Below are positions 9,514-16,887 of a DNA stretch of 64,000 nucleotides, one piece after another. The stretch is from Flavobacterium aciduliphilum (GTDB lineage Bacteria > Bacteroidota > Bacteroidia > Flavobacteriales > Flavobacteriaceae): the NCBI RefSeq assembly GCF_003268855.1, contig NZ_QLSZ01000001.1, forward strand, positions 135,369-199,368, in the 5' to 3' direction. Under the pieces are notes generated by a model, which was not told where the DNA came from, ran no database searches, and worked only from the letters and a program-made list of their open reading frames with translations. Numbering within the stretch: position 1 is the stretch's first letter; each line of letters begins with the position of its first letter. The position numbers and the translations under genes were made by a program.

Positions 9514-10074
9514 GTGTTAGAAATTAATTTTCATCCCTTTAAAAATTTGGAAACTGAGCGACTGTTTCTCCGTAGGATTACTAGAGCTGATGTGGACGAA
9601 ATCATGGAACTGCGTAGTAATCCCGAAACTATGAAGTTTATTCCAAGGCCTCTTGTTACCTCAAAGGAACAAGCGATGGAACATTTTAAAATGCTTGATG
9701 AAAAAATTGAAGCAAATGAAGGCATCAACTGGGCCATCACAATAAAAGGAGAACCCAAATTAATTGGTATTATTGGTCATTATCGAATACAACCTGAAAA
9801 CCATCGGTGTGAAATTGGCTACATGATTTTACCACAATATAGTGGGAAGGGGTATACTACTGAAGCAATCCGAGTAGTTTTAGAATATGGCTTTCATGAT
9901 TTACAAATGCATTCTATTGAAGCTGTCATCGACCCAGATAATATTGCCTCAGAACGAGTATTGCAAAAAAATGGCTTTGTAAAAGAAGCCCATATTTTAG
10001 AAAATGAATTATGGAATGGCAAATTTTGGGATACCGTAATTTATTCTTTATTAAAAAAGAATTTTATTAAATAA
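9514..10074 (+). CDS. GNAT acetyltransferase, RimJ/RimL type
   Basis: A 186-residue protein with a GTG start at 9514. It begins with LETERLFLRRITRADVDEI, the usual RimL-type opening. The acetyl-CoA motif is GYMILPQYSGKGYTTEAIRVVL, followed by HSIEAVIDPDNIASERVLQKNGF. These proteins acetylate N-terminal amines of proteins or small amines. The target is unknown. It is co-directional with the mutarotase and probably in the same transcript. Confidence 0.85.
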   Translation: MLEINFHPFKNLETERLFLRRITRADVDEIMELRSNPETMKFIPRPLVTSKEQAMEHFKMLDEKIEANEGINWAITIKGEPKLIGIIGHYRIQPENHRCEIGYMILPQYSGKGYTTEAIRVVLEYGFHDLQMHSIEAVIDPDNIASERVLQKNGFVKEAHILENELWNGKFWDTVIYSLLKKNFIK

Positions 10075-10077
10075 AAG

Positions 10078-10308
10078 CTAATTAGAGAACTTTGGTAATG
10101 TTTTAATATATAATTCTTCCACTTTCTTACGTGCCCAATCGGTTTTTCGCAAAAAGGTCAAACTTGATTTAACACTTGGATTGTCATTAAAACATCTTAT
10201 TTTTATGAGTTCCCCTAAAGTGTCAAATCCATAATAATCTACTAATTGCTCTATCATTTTCTGAAGTGTAACTCCATGCAGCGGGTTGGTTTTCTTTTGA
10301 TTATGCAT
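10078..10308 (-). CDS. VF530-family (DUF2132) small DNA-binding-type protein
   Basis: A 76-residue protein starting at the ATG at 10308. The frame stays open to 10386, but that extension runs through a terminator hairpin and is not coding. The sequence [39 protein letters not shown] and [10 protein letters not shown] matches the VF530 family nearly throughout. The family structure is an all-alpha fold resembling DNA-binding domains; the biological role is not known. Its 3' end faces the acetyltransferase gene with only 3 nt between. Confidence 0.8.
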   Translation of the reverse strand: MHNQKKTNPLHGVTLQKMIEQLVDYYGFDTLGELIKIRCFNDNPSVKSSLTFLRKTDWARKKVEELYIKTLPKFSN

Positions 10309-10325
10309 AGTGCAAATATATAGAT

Positions 10326-10354
10326 AAAAAAAGTCACCACTAAAAAATGGTGAC
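10326..10354 (-). terminator. intrinsic terminator of the outer-membrane barrel gene
   Basis: On the reverse strand GTCACCA pairs with TGGTGAC around an 8-nt loop and is followed by seven Ts. It lies 60 nt past the stop of the barrel gene at 10414. A smaller inverted repeat, TCCGA/TCGGA (10362-10377), precedes it. Confidence 0.8.
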
Positions 10355-10413
10355 CTTTCCGTCCGACGTGAATCGGAACTAACCAATAACTCTAAATAAT
10401 CCTAATTGTAAAA

Positions 10414-11049
10414 TTAGAATATGAATTTAAATCCAAAAGATAATGGAGTCGTCAATGAAACTCCTGCACCTGAAAGATTGTAACTTGAATCAACAGTTGC
10501 AACGTGAGCAAGAGAAAAATCTGTAGTTGTAGTTTTATCACCTGTTTTTGGAGTTAGAGTTGTTTGACTGAAATTAACTAAATTATAAGAAAACTCAACA
10601 GATAAACTTTTCGTTACAAAATAGTCAAATCCACTTGATATAGCAACTCCAAATTGATTAACTTTTAAATCAGAAACTTTTTCTTTACCTGAAATTATTG
10701 GTAATGCAGCCTGTCCAAAGAAATACAAACCTCCTGCTACATTATAATACTTTCTTGCTAAAGGTTGAACAACTAATAAACTTGCATCAGTAGTTTTCGT
10801 TACAGCTTCAGATTTCATTGAAATATTACCTACACCAACTCCTAAAGCTACAGATGGCGAAACAAAAGTTCCAACAATTGGTAAGATTGTCGTATTAGTA
10901 TTTTTTAAATCACCTGTTTTTGATTGTAAATAACCAACTTGAGCAGTTGCAAACCACGCTCCTTGTAATCCTTTACTTTCTTTTTTGTCTTGTGCATTTG
11001 CAGTTAATGTTGATAAAGCTATAGCTGCAACTAATAAAATTTTTTTTAT
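10414..11049 (-). CDS. outer-membrane beta-barrel protein with apparent ATA start codon
   Basis: Reading in frame upstream of the first ATG (10818) gives a perfect signal peptide, KKILLVAAIALSTLTANAQ, and then a 190-residue beta-rich barrel ending in GFKFIF, the terminal aromatic expected of outer-membrane proteins. The codon where ATG is expected reads ATA (11049-11047), preceded in frame by TAA AAC AAA. There is no ATG, GTG or TTG before codon 78, which lies inside the barrel. The gene is otherwise intact, with a promoter-like TAAATTTG upstream and a terminator downstream. Either ATA (or the ATT two codons on) is used, expression is lost, or the base is a sequencing error. The ligand or role is unknown. 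Confidence 0.75.
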   Translation of the reverse strand: MKKILLVAAIALSTLTANAQDKKESKGLQGAWFATAQVGYLQSKTGDLKNTNTTILPIVGTFVSPSVALGVGVGNISMKSEAVTKTTDASLLVVQPLARKYYNVAGGLYFFGQAALPIISGKEKVSDLKVNQFGVAISSGFDYFVTKSLSVEFSYNLVNFSQTTLTPKTGDKTTTTDFSLAHVATVDSSYNLSGAGVSLTTPLSFGFKFIF

Positions 11050-11075
11050 TTTGTTTTAGTTTTAAAATTATAGGA

Positions 11076-11083
11076 CAAATTTA
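11076..11083 (-). promoter_or_regulatory. -7 promoter element of the barrel gene
   Basis: On the reverse strand TAAATTTG matches the Bacteroidota -7 consensus TAnnTTTG. It is 26 nt before the ATA start codon, giving a leader of about 20 nt. No TTG is found at the usual -33 distance. Confidence 0.5.
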
Positions 11084-11163
11084 TAGGCTACATCGCACAT
11101 AAAAACTGATATATATCATACTTTTCATTTTTTTTGAAATCAATTTATTTTCTTTACGTTTAC

Positions 11164-11171
11164 TATTTTTG
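11164..11171 (+). promoter_or_regulatory. -7 promoter element of smpB
   Basis: TATTTTTG fits TAnnTTTG and lies 18 nt before the smpB ATG, implying a leader of about 12 nt. The nearest upstream TTG (11134-11136) is too far away for a standard -33 box. Confidence 0.5.
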
Positions 11172-11189
11172 TTACTACATTTGTTCCCG

Positions 11190-11642
11190 ATGAATAAAGT
11201 TGTAAACATACAAAACAAAAGAGCCCGTTTCGATTATGAAATACTAGACGTATATACGGCTGGAATCGTTTTAACTGGTACTGAAATAAAATCCATTCGA
11301 TTAGGAAAAGCTCAAATAGCAGAAAGTTTTTGTGAATTTCACAATGGCGAACTTTTTGTAATTAATACCTATATTGAAGAATACCTTTATGGAAATCAAT
11401 TCAACCATAAATCGAGAAGTGAACGAAAATTACTCTTAAATAAAAGAGAATTAAAATCTTTAGAGCGAAGCATTGAAACGAAAGGATTAACCATTATTCC
11501 GCTACGGTTATTTACTAATGAAAAAGGGATTGCCAAACTTGAAATTGCTTTGTGCAAAGGAAAAAAAACTTATGACAAGCGAGAGACACTCAAGGAAAAT
11601 GACACTAAAAGGGATTTGGATCGAATAAAGAAAATGTTTTAA
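11190..11642 (+). CDS. smpB: SsrA-binding protein SmpB
   Basis: A 150-residue protein from the ATG at 11190; the frame extends to a TTG at 11169, but that lies inside the promoter. The conserved body includes [29 protein letters not shown], then [15 protein letters not shown] and the basic tail [17 protein letters not shown]. SmpB carries tmRNA to stalled ribosomes for trans-translation. The tmRNA gene itself was not seen in the window. A HTH regulator follows 9 nt later on the same strand. Confidence 0.95.
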   Translation: MNKVVNIQNKRARFDYEILDVYTAGIVLTGTEIKSIRLGKAQIAESFCEFHNGELFVINTYIEEYLYGNQFNHKSRSERKLLLNKRELKSLERSIETKGLTIIPLRLFTNEKGIAKLEIALCKGKKTYDKRETLKENDTKRDLDRIKKMF

Positions 11643-11651
11643 ACCCTTTTT

Positions 11652-12011
11652 ATGAAAGACCTTTTAAAAAACGGAAGAGAGAATAAAAAAATAACTACTC
11701 GTGAACTTGCTTTACTAACTAAAATTGATCAAGCATTAATTAGTAAGTTTGAAAACGGTCAAAGAATTCCAACAGAACTTCAAATAAAAGTATTAGCTTC
11801 CATATTAGAAATAGACCTTAATACGCTATTAGTAGCTTGGTACAAACAAAAACTATTAAACCGTATTGATTTTAATCCTCAATCCATACAAGCTATTACA
11901 GAAATACTAAATGAAAAAGGAATAACTTTAACGCAATCTCAAAAAGAAGTTCAAATAGCCGCTATTTTATCAGAAATCGATACTTTGAAAAACAAATTGA
12001 GCACTCTGTAA
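11652..12011 (+). CDS. XRE-family helix-turn-helix regulator
   Basis: A 119-residue protein. Residues 5-60 form a Cro/CI-type HTH (LKNGRENKKITTRELALLTKIDQALISKFENGQRIP). The C-terminal half is helical and ends in a short coiled-coil-like stretch (ILSEIDTLKNKLSTL), likely for dimerisation. No toxin partner or restriction enzyme is adjacent; it probably shares a transcript with smpB. Targets unknown. Confidence 0.8.
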   Translation: MKDLLKNGRENKKITTRELALLTKIDQALISKFENGQRIPTELQIKVLASILEIDLNTLLVAWYKQKLLNRIDFNPQSIQAITEILNEKGITLTQSQKEVQIAAILSEIDTLKNKLSTL

Positions 12012-12053
12012 AAAGTAAAATTTTGAACTTTTTAATTGTACAAAATACAGTCG

Positions 12054-12704
12054 CTAACTTTTATTTTTCAACAAAGGGACGAACTTAAAATCTCCCAACT
12101 CGTGTTTTTCAAATTGAGTTTCATTTTTACGAATCAACATCGTCATAATTTGTTCTTGCTCACCAACGGGAATGACTAGTCTTCCTCCAATTTTCAATTG
12201 AGCCATCAAGGCTTTTGGGATTTCTGGTGCACCGGCAGTTACAATAATACTATCAAAAGGAGCATGATTGGGCAAGCCTTTATACCCATCACCAAATGAC
12301 AAATACTTAGGACGAATCCCTAATTTTGGCAACAATAAAGACGTTTGTTTAAACAATTCATTTTGACGTTCTACAGAATAAACTTTTGCGCCTAAAAAAC
12401 ACAAAACGGCTGTTTGATAGCCACTCCCTGTACCTATTTCTAAAATTTTCTGGTCTTTTTTTACCTCAAGTAACTGGCTTTGAAAAGCAACCGTATAAGG
12501 TTGTGAAATAGTTTGTCCTGCTGCAATAGGAAACGCTTTGTCTTGATAAGCAAAATCTTCAAAACTAGAATTTAAAAACAAGTGTCTTGGAATTTTTTTT
12601 ATCGCTTCTAAAACATTTTTATCTTTTATTCCTTTTTCTTCCAATTGTTTAGCTAACTGATTTCTAAGTCCCTGATGTTTGTTTGTATCTTTCAATTGTG
12701 GCAA
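12054..12704 (-). CDS. pcm: protein-L-isoaspartate O-methyltransferase
   Basis: A 216-residue protein starting at a TTG (12704). It has the SAM-binding motif VLEIGTGSGYQTAVL written here as ILEIGTGSGYQTA, preceded by the PIAAGQTISQPYTVAFQ segment specific to this family. PCMT methylates isoaspartyl residues in damaged proteins to start their repair. It converges on the XRE/smpB pair and shares no transcript with it. Confidence 0.92.
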   Translation of the reverse strand: MPQLKDTNKHQGLRNQLAKQLEEKGIKDKNVLEAIKKIPRHLFLNSSFEDFAYQDKAFPIAAGQTISQPYTVAFQSQLLEVKKDQKILEIGTGSGYQTAVLCFLGAKVYSVERQNELFKQTSLLLPKLGIRPKYLSFGDGYKGLPNHAPFDSIIVTAGAPEIPKALMAQLKIGGRLVIPVGEQEQIMTMLIRKNETQFEKHELGDFKFVPLLKNKS

Positions 12705-12802
12705 GTATTTATTTTGGTAAAAATAGATTGAAAAATATCAAAAAGCAAATTCTAGATCCCAAATTGTTTTATTTTACAAGGAGTTGAATTTGGGTATTCC
12801 TA

Positions 12803-12832
12803 TTGGATTTTACTTAATATTTAGTACTTTTG
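12803..12832 (+). promoter_or_regulatory. promoter of the Gfo/Idh/MocA oxidoreductase gene
   Basis: TTG (12803-12805), 19 nt, then TACTTTTG (12825-12832), an exact match to the Bacteroidota TTG/TAnnTTTG pattern. The ATG is at 12848, so the leader should be about 9 nt. Confidence 0.7.
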
Positions 12833-12847
12833 ATAAATTTTTATTGT

Positions 12848-13816
12848 ATGCTTAAAATTGGCGTTTTAGGTGCGGGCCACCTCGGAAAAATACACCTCCG
12901 ATTGTTACAACAATCTGAAAAATATGAATTAGTTGGATTTTATGATGAAGATGCTGTTTATGCTGAAAAAATTGCAAGCGAATTTGGTTACAAACGATTT
13001 GACACCATCGCAAAGTTAATTCATGCTGTAGATGTTATAGACATTGTGACTCCTACCCTTTCGCATTATAAATGTGCTAAAGTGGCTATCAAAAGTGGTA
13101 AACATGTTTTCATTGAAAAGCCCATTGCAACTACCATTGAAGAAGCTGAAGAAATCATTGCCTTAGCTAATGAATATAATGTAAAAGGTCAAGTAGGTCA
13201 TGTAGAGCGATTCAATCCTGCCTTCATTGCTGTGAAGAATCAAATCGAGAACCCCATGTTTATCGAAACCCATCGCTTGGCCGAATTCAATCCGCGTGGT
13301 ACTGATGTTCCTGTCGTATTGGATTTAATGATTCATGATATCGATGCCATTTTGAGTGTTGTAAAATCAAAAGTAAAAGCCGTCCATGCTAGTGGCGTTT
13401 CTGTTTTGAGTCAGTCGCCCGATATTGCTAATGCTCGTATTGAATTTGAAAACGGTTGTGTGGCAAACATCACATCGAGTAGAATTTCGATGAAAAACAT
13501 GCGTAAATCACGTTTTTTTCAAAAAGACGCCTACATTTCAGTAGATTATTTAGATAAGATTTGTGAAGTGGTAAAAATGAAAGAGGCCCCCGAAGTTCCT
13601 GGCGATTTTGATATGATTTTGCAAAATGCAGAAGGCGAAAAAAAACAGATTTATTTTAACAATCCCGAAGTAGCACCCAACAATGCTATTCTTGATGAAT
13701 TAGAAACTTTTGCCGATGCAATTCTAAATAATACTACTCCAATCGTAACTTTAGAAGATGGAACCGAAGCTTTAAGAGTGGCGTATATGATTATTGATTC
13801 GATGAATAAAAAATAA
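12848..13816 (+). CDS. Gfo/Idh/MocA-family NAD(P)-dependent oxidoreductase
   Basis: A 322-residue protein from the ATG at 12848. The N-terminal Rossmann fold has the GxGxxG motif in IGVLGAGHLGKIHL, and the family EKP motif is in HVFIEKPIATT. The C-terminal domain (about 125-320) carries the conserved GHVERFNPAF and the DLMIHDIDAIL helix with the usual catalytic histidine. Members oxidise or reduce sugars, inositols or bile pigments; the substrate is not evident. The next gene is 77 nt downstream on the same strand. Confidence 0.88.
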   Translation: MLKIGVLGAGHLGKIHLRLLQQSEKYELVGFYDEDAVYAEKIASEFGYKRFDTIAKLIHAVDVIDIVTPTLSHYKCAKVAIKSGKHVFIEKPIATTIEEAEEIIALANEYNVKGQVGHVERFNPAFIAVKNQIENPMFIETHRLAEFNPRGTDVPVVLDLMIHDIDAILSVVKSKVKAVHASGVSVLSQSPDIANARIEFENGCVANITSSRISMKNMRKSRFFQKDAYISVDYLDKICEVVKMKEAPEVPGDFDMILQNAEGEKKQIYFNNPEVAPNNAILDELETFADAILNNTTPIVTLEDGTEALRVAYMIIDSMNKK

Positions 13817-13893
13817 TATTGACCTCAAATTCATAAATTAAAAAAAAATTAGAATTTGAACTAAAATAATTTAAAACAAACTAAACAAACATA

Positions 13894-14781
13894 ATGAAAA
13901 CAATAGCAGTAATTGGCGCAGGAACCATGGGCAACGGAATAGCTCACACGTTTGCACAAAGCGGTTTTACCGTAAAATTAATCGATATTTCAGAAAAATC
14001 TTTAGAAAAAGGTATGGCAACTATAGCTTCCAATCTGGATCGCATGGTTTCCAAAGGAACGATTTCTGAAGACGACAAACACAAAACCATTGGAAACATC
14101 ATTACGTATACTGACATCAAAGATGGTGTAGTGGGAACCGATTTAGTGGTTGAAGCAGCTACTGAAAATGTGACATTGAAACTCAATATTTTCAAACAAT
14201 TGAGTGAGATTTGTGACCACAATGTAATTTTGGCTACCAATACGTCATCCATTTCGATTACCCAAATTGCAGCGCAAGTAGTGCATCCTGAACGCGTAAT
14301 CGGAATGCACTTTATGAATCCGGTGCCGATTATGAAATTGGTAGAAATCATTCGCGGTTACAATACTTCGGATGAGGTGACTAAAATTATTATGGATTTA
14401 TCCGTAAAGTTAGGTAAAACGCCAACAGAAGTTAATGATTATCCTGGATTTGTAGCCAATAGAATTCTGATGCCCATGATTAACGAAAGTATAGAAACGT
14501 TATACAATGGCGTTGCTGGTGTTCAAGAAATTGATACCGTAATGAAACTCGGAATGGCTCATCCTATGGGCCCCTTGCAATTGGCAGATTTTATTGGATT
14601 AGACGTTTGTCTTTCAATATTAAACGTGATGTACGACGGATTCAAAAACCCAAAATACGCTCCATGTCCGCTTTTAGTTAATATGGTCATGGCTGGAAAA
14701 CTAGGCGTAAAATCGGGTGAAGGCTTTTATGATTATGCTGAAAGTAAAAAAGCTGAAAAAGTTTCTAAACAATTTAAATAA
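13894..14781 (+). CDS. 3-hydroxybutyryl/3-hydroxyacyl-CoA dehydrogenase
   Basis: A 295-residue protein. The NAD-binding motif is VIGAGTMGNGIAHTFAQSG at the N-terminus. The catalytic dyad region follows: ATNTSSISITQIA, GMHFMNPVPIMKLVEIIRG with the active histidine, and PGFVANRILMPMINE. Length and sequence fit the stand-alone bacterial enzymes that interconvert 3-hydroxyacyl-CoA and acetoacetyl-CoA-type substrates (Hbd/PaaH group). It may serve beta-oxidation or aromatic-acid breakdown; no neighbouring gene decides this. Confidence 0.92.
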   Translation: MKTIAVIGAGTMGNGIAHTFAQSGFTVKLIDISEKSLEKGMATIASNLDRMVSKGTISEDDKHKTIGNIITYTDIKDGVVGTDLVVEAATENVTLKLNIFKQLSEICDHNVILATNTSSISITQIAAQVVHPERVIGMHFMNPVPIMKLVEIIRGYNTSDEVTKIIMDLSVKLGKTPTEVNDYPGFVANRILMPMINESIETLYNGVAGVQEIDTVMKLGMAHPMGPLQLADFIGLDVCLSILNVMYDGFKNPKYAPCPLLVNMVMAGKLGVKSGEGFYDYAESKKAEKVSKQFK

Positions 14782-14795
14782 TCATCAAGTCAAAT

Positions 14796-14839
14796 GTCGA
14801 AAGTCTTAAAGTAAATGCTTTCGACTTTCGACTTTCGAC
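14796..14839 (+). repeat. TTTCGAC word repeat with hairpin
   Basis: GTCGAAAG (14796-14803) pairs with CTTTCGAC (14818-14825), and TTTCGAC is then repeated two more times in tandem to 14839. It fills most of the 64-nt gap in front of the DUF1015 gene and ends 6 nt before its ATG. Confidence 0.7.
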
Positions 14840-14845
14840 TAAAAT

Positions 14846-16063
14846 ATGAGCAAAATAATCCCTTTCAAAGCCGTTCGTCCAACGCCTGATAAAGTAGCTT
14901 TAGTGACTTGCAGAAACTATGACGATTATTCTCCTGCTGAACTAGCGGCTTGGTTGAACTTCAATCCGTATTCGTTTTTGCACGTGATCAATCCTGCCTA
15001 TGTACATGCGCAAAAAATCACCTTAGACAAACGTTTTAAAGGTGTGGCTCATAAGTATCAGGATTTTAAAAACGAGGGCATTTTTATAGCCGATGAAATA
15101 GCTTCTTTTTTTGTATATGAAATTCAAACCAAAGTACAGACATTTACCGGAATTGTTGCAGGAACATCCATTGAAGATTATAAAAATAATAGTATCAAAA
15201 AGCATGAAGACACGCTGCAATATCGTGTCGAATTGTTTAAGGATTATTTGCATCAAACCGAGTTTAACACGGAACCTGTTTTAATAACATATCCTGATAA
15301 AGCAGAAATTAATACTTGGATTTCGAAAAAGAAAAACGAACAACCTCTATATCATTTTTCAACCACCAATAAAGAAAAACACACCCTTTGGAAGGTTGAC
15401 GACTTGAATGAGTTACAATGGCTAGAACAACAATTTGAGAATATTCCCGAATTGTATATCGCCGATGGTCACCACCGTTCGGCTTCGGCAGAACTTTTAT
15501 ACGATCAAGATTGTCATTTGGGCAACGCGAATTTAGACTATTTTATGAGTTTTTTAATCGCTGAAAGCAACGTTAAAATTTATGAATTCAATCGAATCAT
15601 TCGCGATTTGAATGGTCATTCGAAAGAAACATTTTTAAAACTATTGTCAGAGCATTTTATCATCAAATCGAAAGAACAAGAATTGTGGAAACCGCAGGGC
15701 AAGTTTGAATTTGGCATGTATTTGGACGGAAATTTTTATGCTCTTTTCTATAAATTGGAAAATAACAATTCGTCACTTTTAGAAAATTTGGATGCACAAA
15801 TTTTGTATGACAAAGTACTGCAACCCATTTTAGGCATTGAAGATTTACGAAACGACGAACGCATCGAATATATTCCGGGTAAACAATCTATTTTAACCCT
15901 TAAAGAGCTAGTAGACGAGGGCGAATTTGAAGTAGGATTCATGCTTTTTCCAAGTGATATTTCAGAAATTAAAGCTTTAGCTGATAACAATTTAATAATG
16001 CCTCCAAAAACTACGTATATCGAACCAAAATTTCGAAGTGGATTGATGGTATATGAGTTGTAA
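14846..16063 (+). CDS. DUF1015 family protein
   Basis: A 405-residue cytoplasmic protein. Family marks are the opening IIPFKAVRPTPDKVALV and the central YIADGHHRSASA, where the GHHR motif is nearly invariant. The C-terminal part (PGKQSILTLKELVDEGEFEVGFMLFP) also matches. DUF1015 proteins are widespread and are often encoded near serine or 2-hydroxyacid metabolism genes; no activity is firmly established. It follows the acyl-CoA dehydrogenase-type gene and precedes yggS on the same strand. Confidence 0.85.
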   Translation: MSKIIPFKAVRPTPDKVALVTCRNYDDYSPAELAAWLNFNPYSFLHVINPAYVHAQKITLDKRFKGVAHKYQDFKNEGIFIADEIASFFVYEIQTKVQTFTGIVAGTSIEDYKNNSIKKHEDTLQYRVELFKDYLHQTEFNTEPVLITYPDKAEINTWISKKKNEQPLYHFSTTNKEKHTLWKVDDLNELQWLEQQFENIPELYIADGHHRSASAELLYDQDCHLGNANLDYFMSFLIAESNVKIYEFNRIIRDLNGHSKETFLKLLSEHFIIKSKEQELWKPQGKFEFGMYLDGNFYALFYKLENNNSSLLENLDAQILYDKVLQPILGIEDLRNDERIEYIPGKQSILTLKELVDEGEFEVGFMLFPSDISEIKALADNNLIMPPKTTYIEPKFRSGLMVYEL

Positions 16064-16169
16064 GTTCTAATGGAATAGAATAAAGAGAAAAGAAATAGAT
16101 ACATTTTCCAGAACAGAAATTGGAGAAATTTATAAAATCTGAGTTCCAAAATAAAATAGCATTAATGAA

Positions 16170-16829
16170 ATGTCAATAGCACAAAACCTTCTCAACATAA
16201 AATCTCAACTTCCTGAATCTGTAACGCTGGTGGCCGTTTCTAAAACCAAACCTGTTGCAGACTTGATGGAAGCTTATCATGCTGGGCAACGCATTTTTGG
16301 GGAAAACAAAATCCAAGAGATGACTGAAAAATGGGAACAAATGCCCAAAGACATTCAATGGCACATGATTGGTCATGTACAATCCAACAAAGTAAAATAC
16401 ATGATTCCCTATGTGAAGTTAATTCACGGTGTGGATAGTTTAAAATTGCTGAAAGAAATCAATCGTTTGGCTCTAAAATGGCGTAAAAAAATAGATTGCT
16501 TGTTGCAAATTCATATTGCGGAGGAAGAAACCAAATTTGGATTGGACGAAAAGGAATTAAAAGAATTATTAGCATCTGAAGAATTTAAAACTTTTGACAA
16601 TATTCGTGTGGTTGGATTAATGGGAATGGCTACTTTTACTGACAATCAAAATCAAATAAAAAGAGAATTTCAACATTTAAAAACCCTTTTTGATACTTAC
16701 AGTCAACTAAAAACAGAAAACTGTCAACTTAAAACGTTATCCATGGGAATGTCTGGCGACTACCAGACCGCTATTGAATGTGGGAGCACGATGGTTCGCA
16801 TTGGAAGCAGTATCTTTGGAACGAGATAA
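16170..16829 (+). CDS. YggS-family PLP homeostasis protein
   Basis: A 219-residue single-domain alanine-racemase-type barrel. The PLP lysine is in LVAVSKTKP. GENKIQEMTEKWE, WHMIGHVQSNKVKY and LSMGMSGDYQTAIECGSTMVRIGSSIFG are conserved. These proteins bind pyridoxal phosphate and buffer its level rather than catalyse a reaction. A stretch before the LSMGMSGDY motif, coded by 16698-16735, reads YSQLKTENCQLKT and looks like a repeat-derived insertion of about a dozen residues. Confidence 0.93.
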   Translation: MSIAQNLLNIKSQLPESVTLVAVSKTKPVADLMEAYHAGQRIFGENKIQEMTEKWEQMPKDIQWHMIGHVQSNKVKYMIPYVKLIHGVDSLKLLKEINRLALKWRKKIDCLLQIHIAEEETKFGLDEKELKELLASEEFKTFDNIRVVGLMGMATFTDNQNQIKREFQHLKTLFDTYSQLKTENCQLKTLSMGMSGDYQTAIECGSTMVRIGSSIFGTR

Positions 16830-16855
16830 TGGAAAAAAGAAAATAAAATAAAGAG

Positions 16856-16885
16856 AAAAAACTTTTTACTAATCACTAATCACTC
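16856..16885 (+). repeat. CTAATCACT word repeat in a gene leader
   Basis: ACTTTTTACTAATCACT followed by ACTAATCACT and then CACTT runs straight into the TTG start at 16888. The same words occur at 56752-56811 in front of the helicase-like gene. Confidence 0.6.
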
Positions 16886-16887
16886 AC

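Noticed and set aside
10356-10390. A tRNA-like string (GTTCCGATTCAC on the reverse strand)
   Set aside because: The T-loop has an extra base and no acceptor, D or anticodon arm can be drawn around it.
14796-14839. Possible CRISPR-like array from three TTTCGAC copies
   Set aside because: The unit is only seven bases, with no spacers of constant size and no cas genes.
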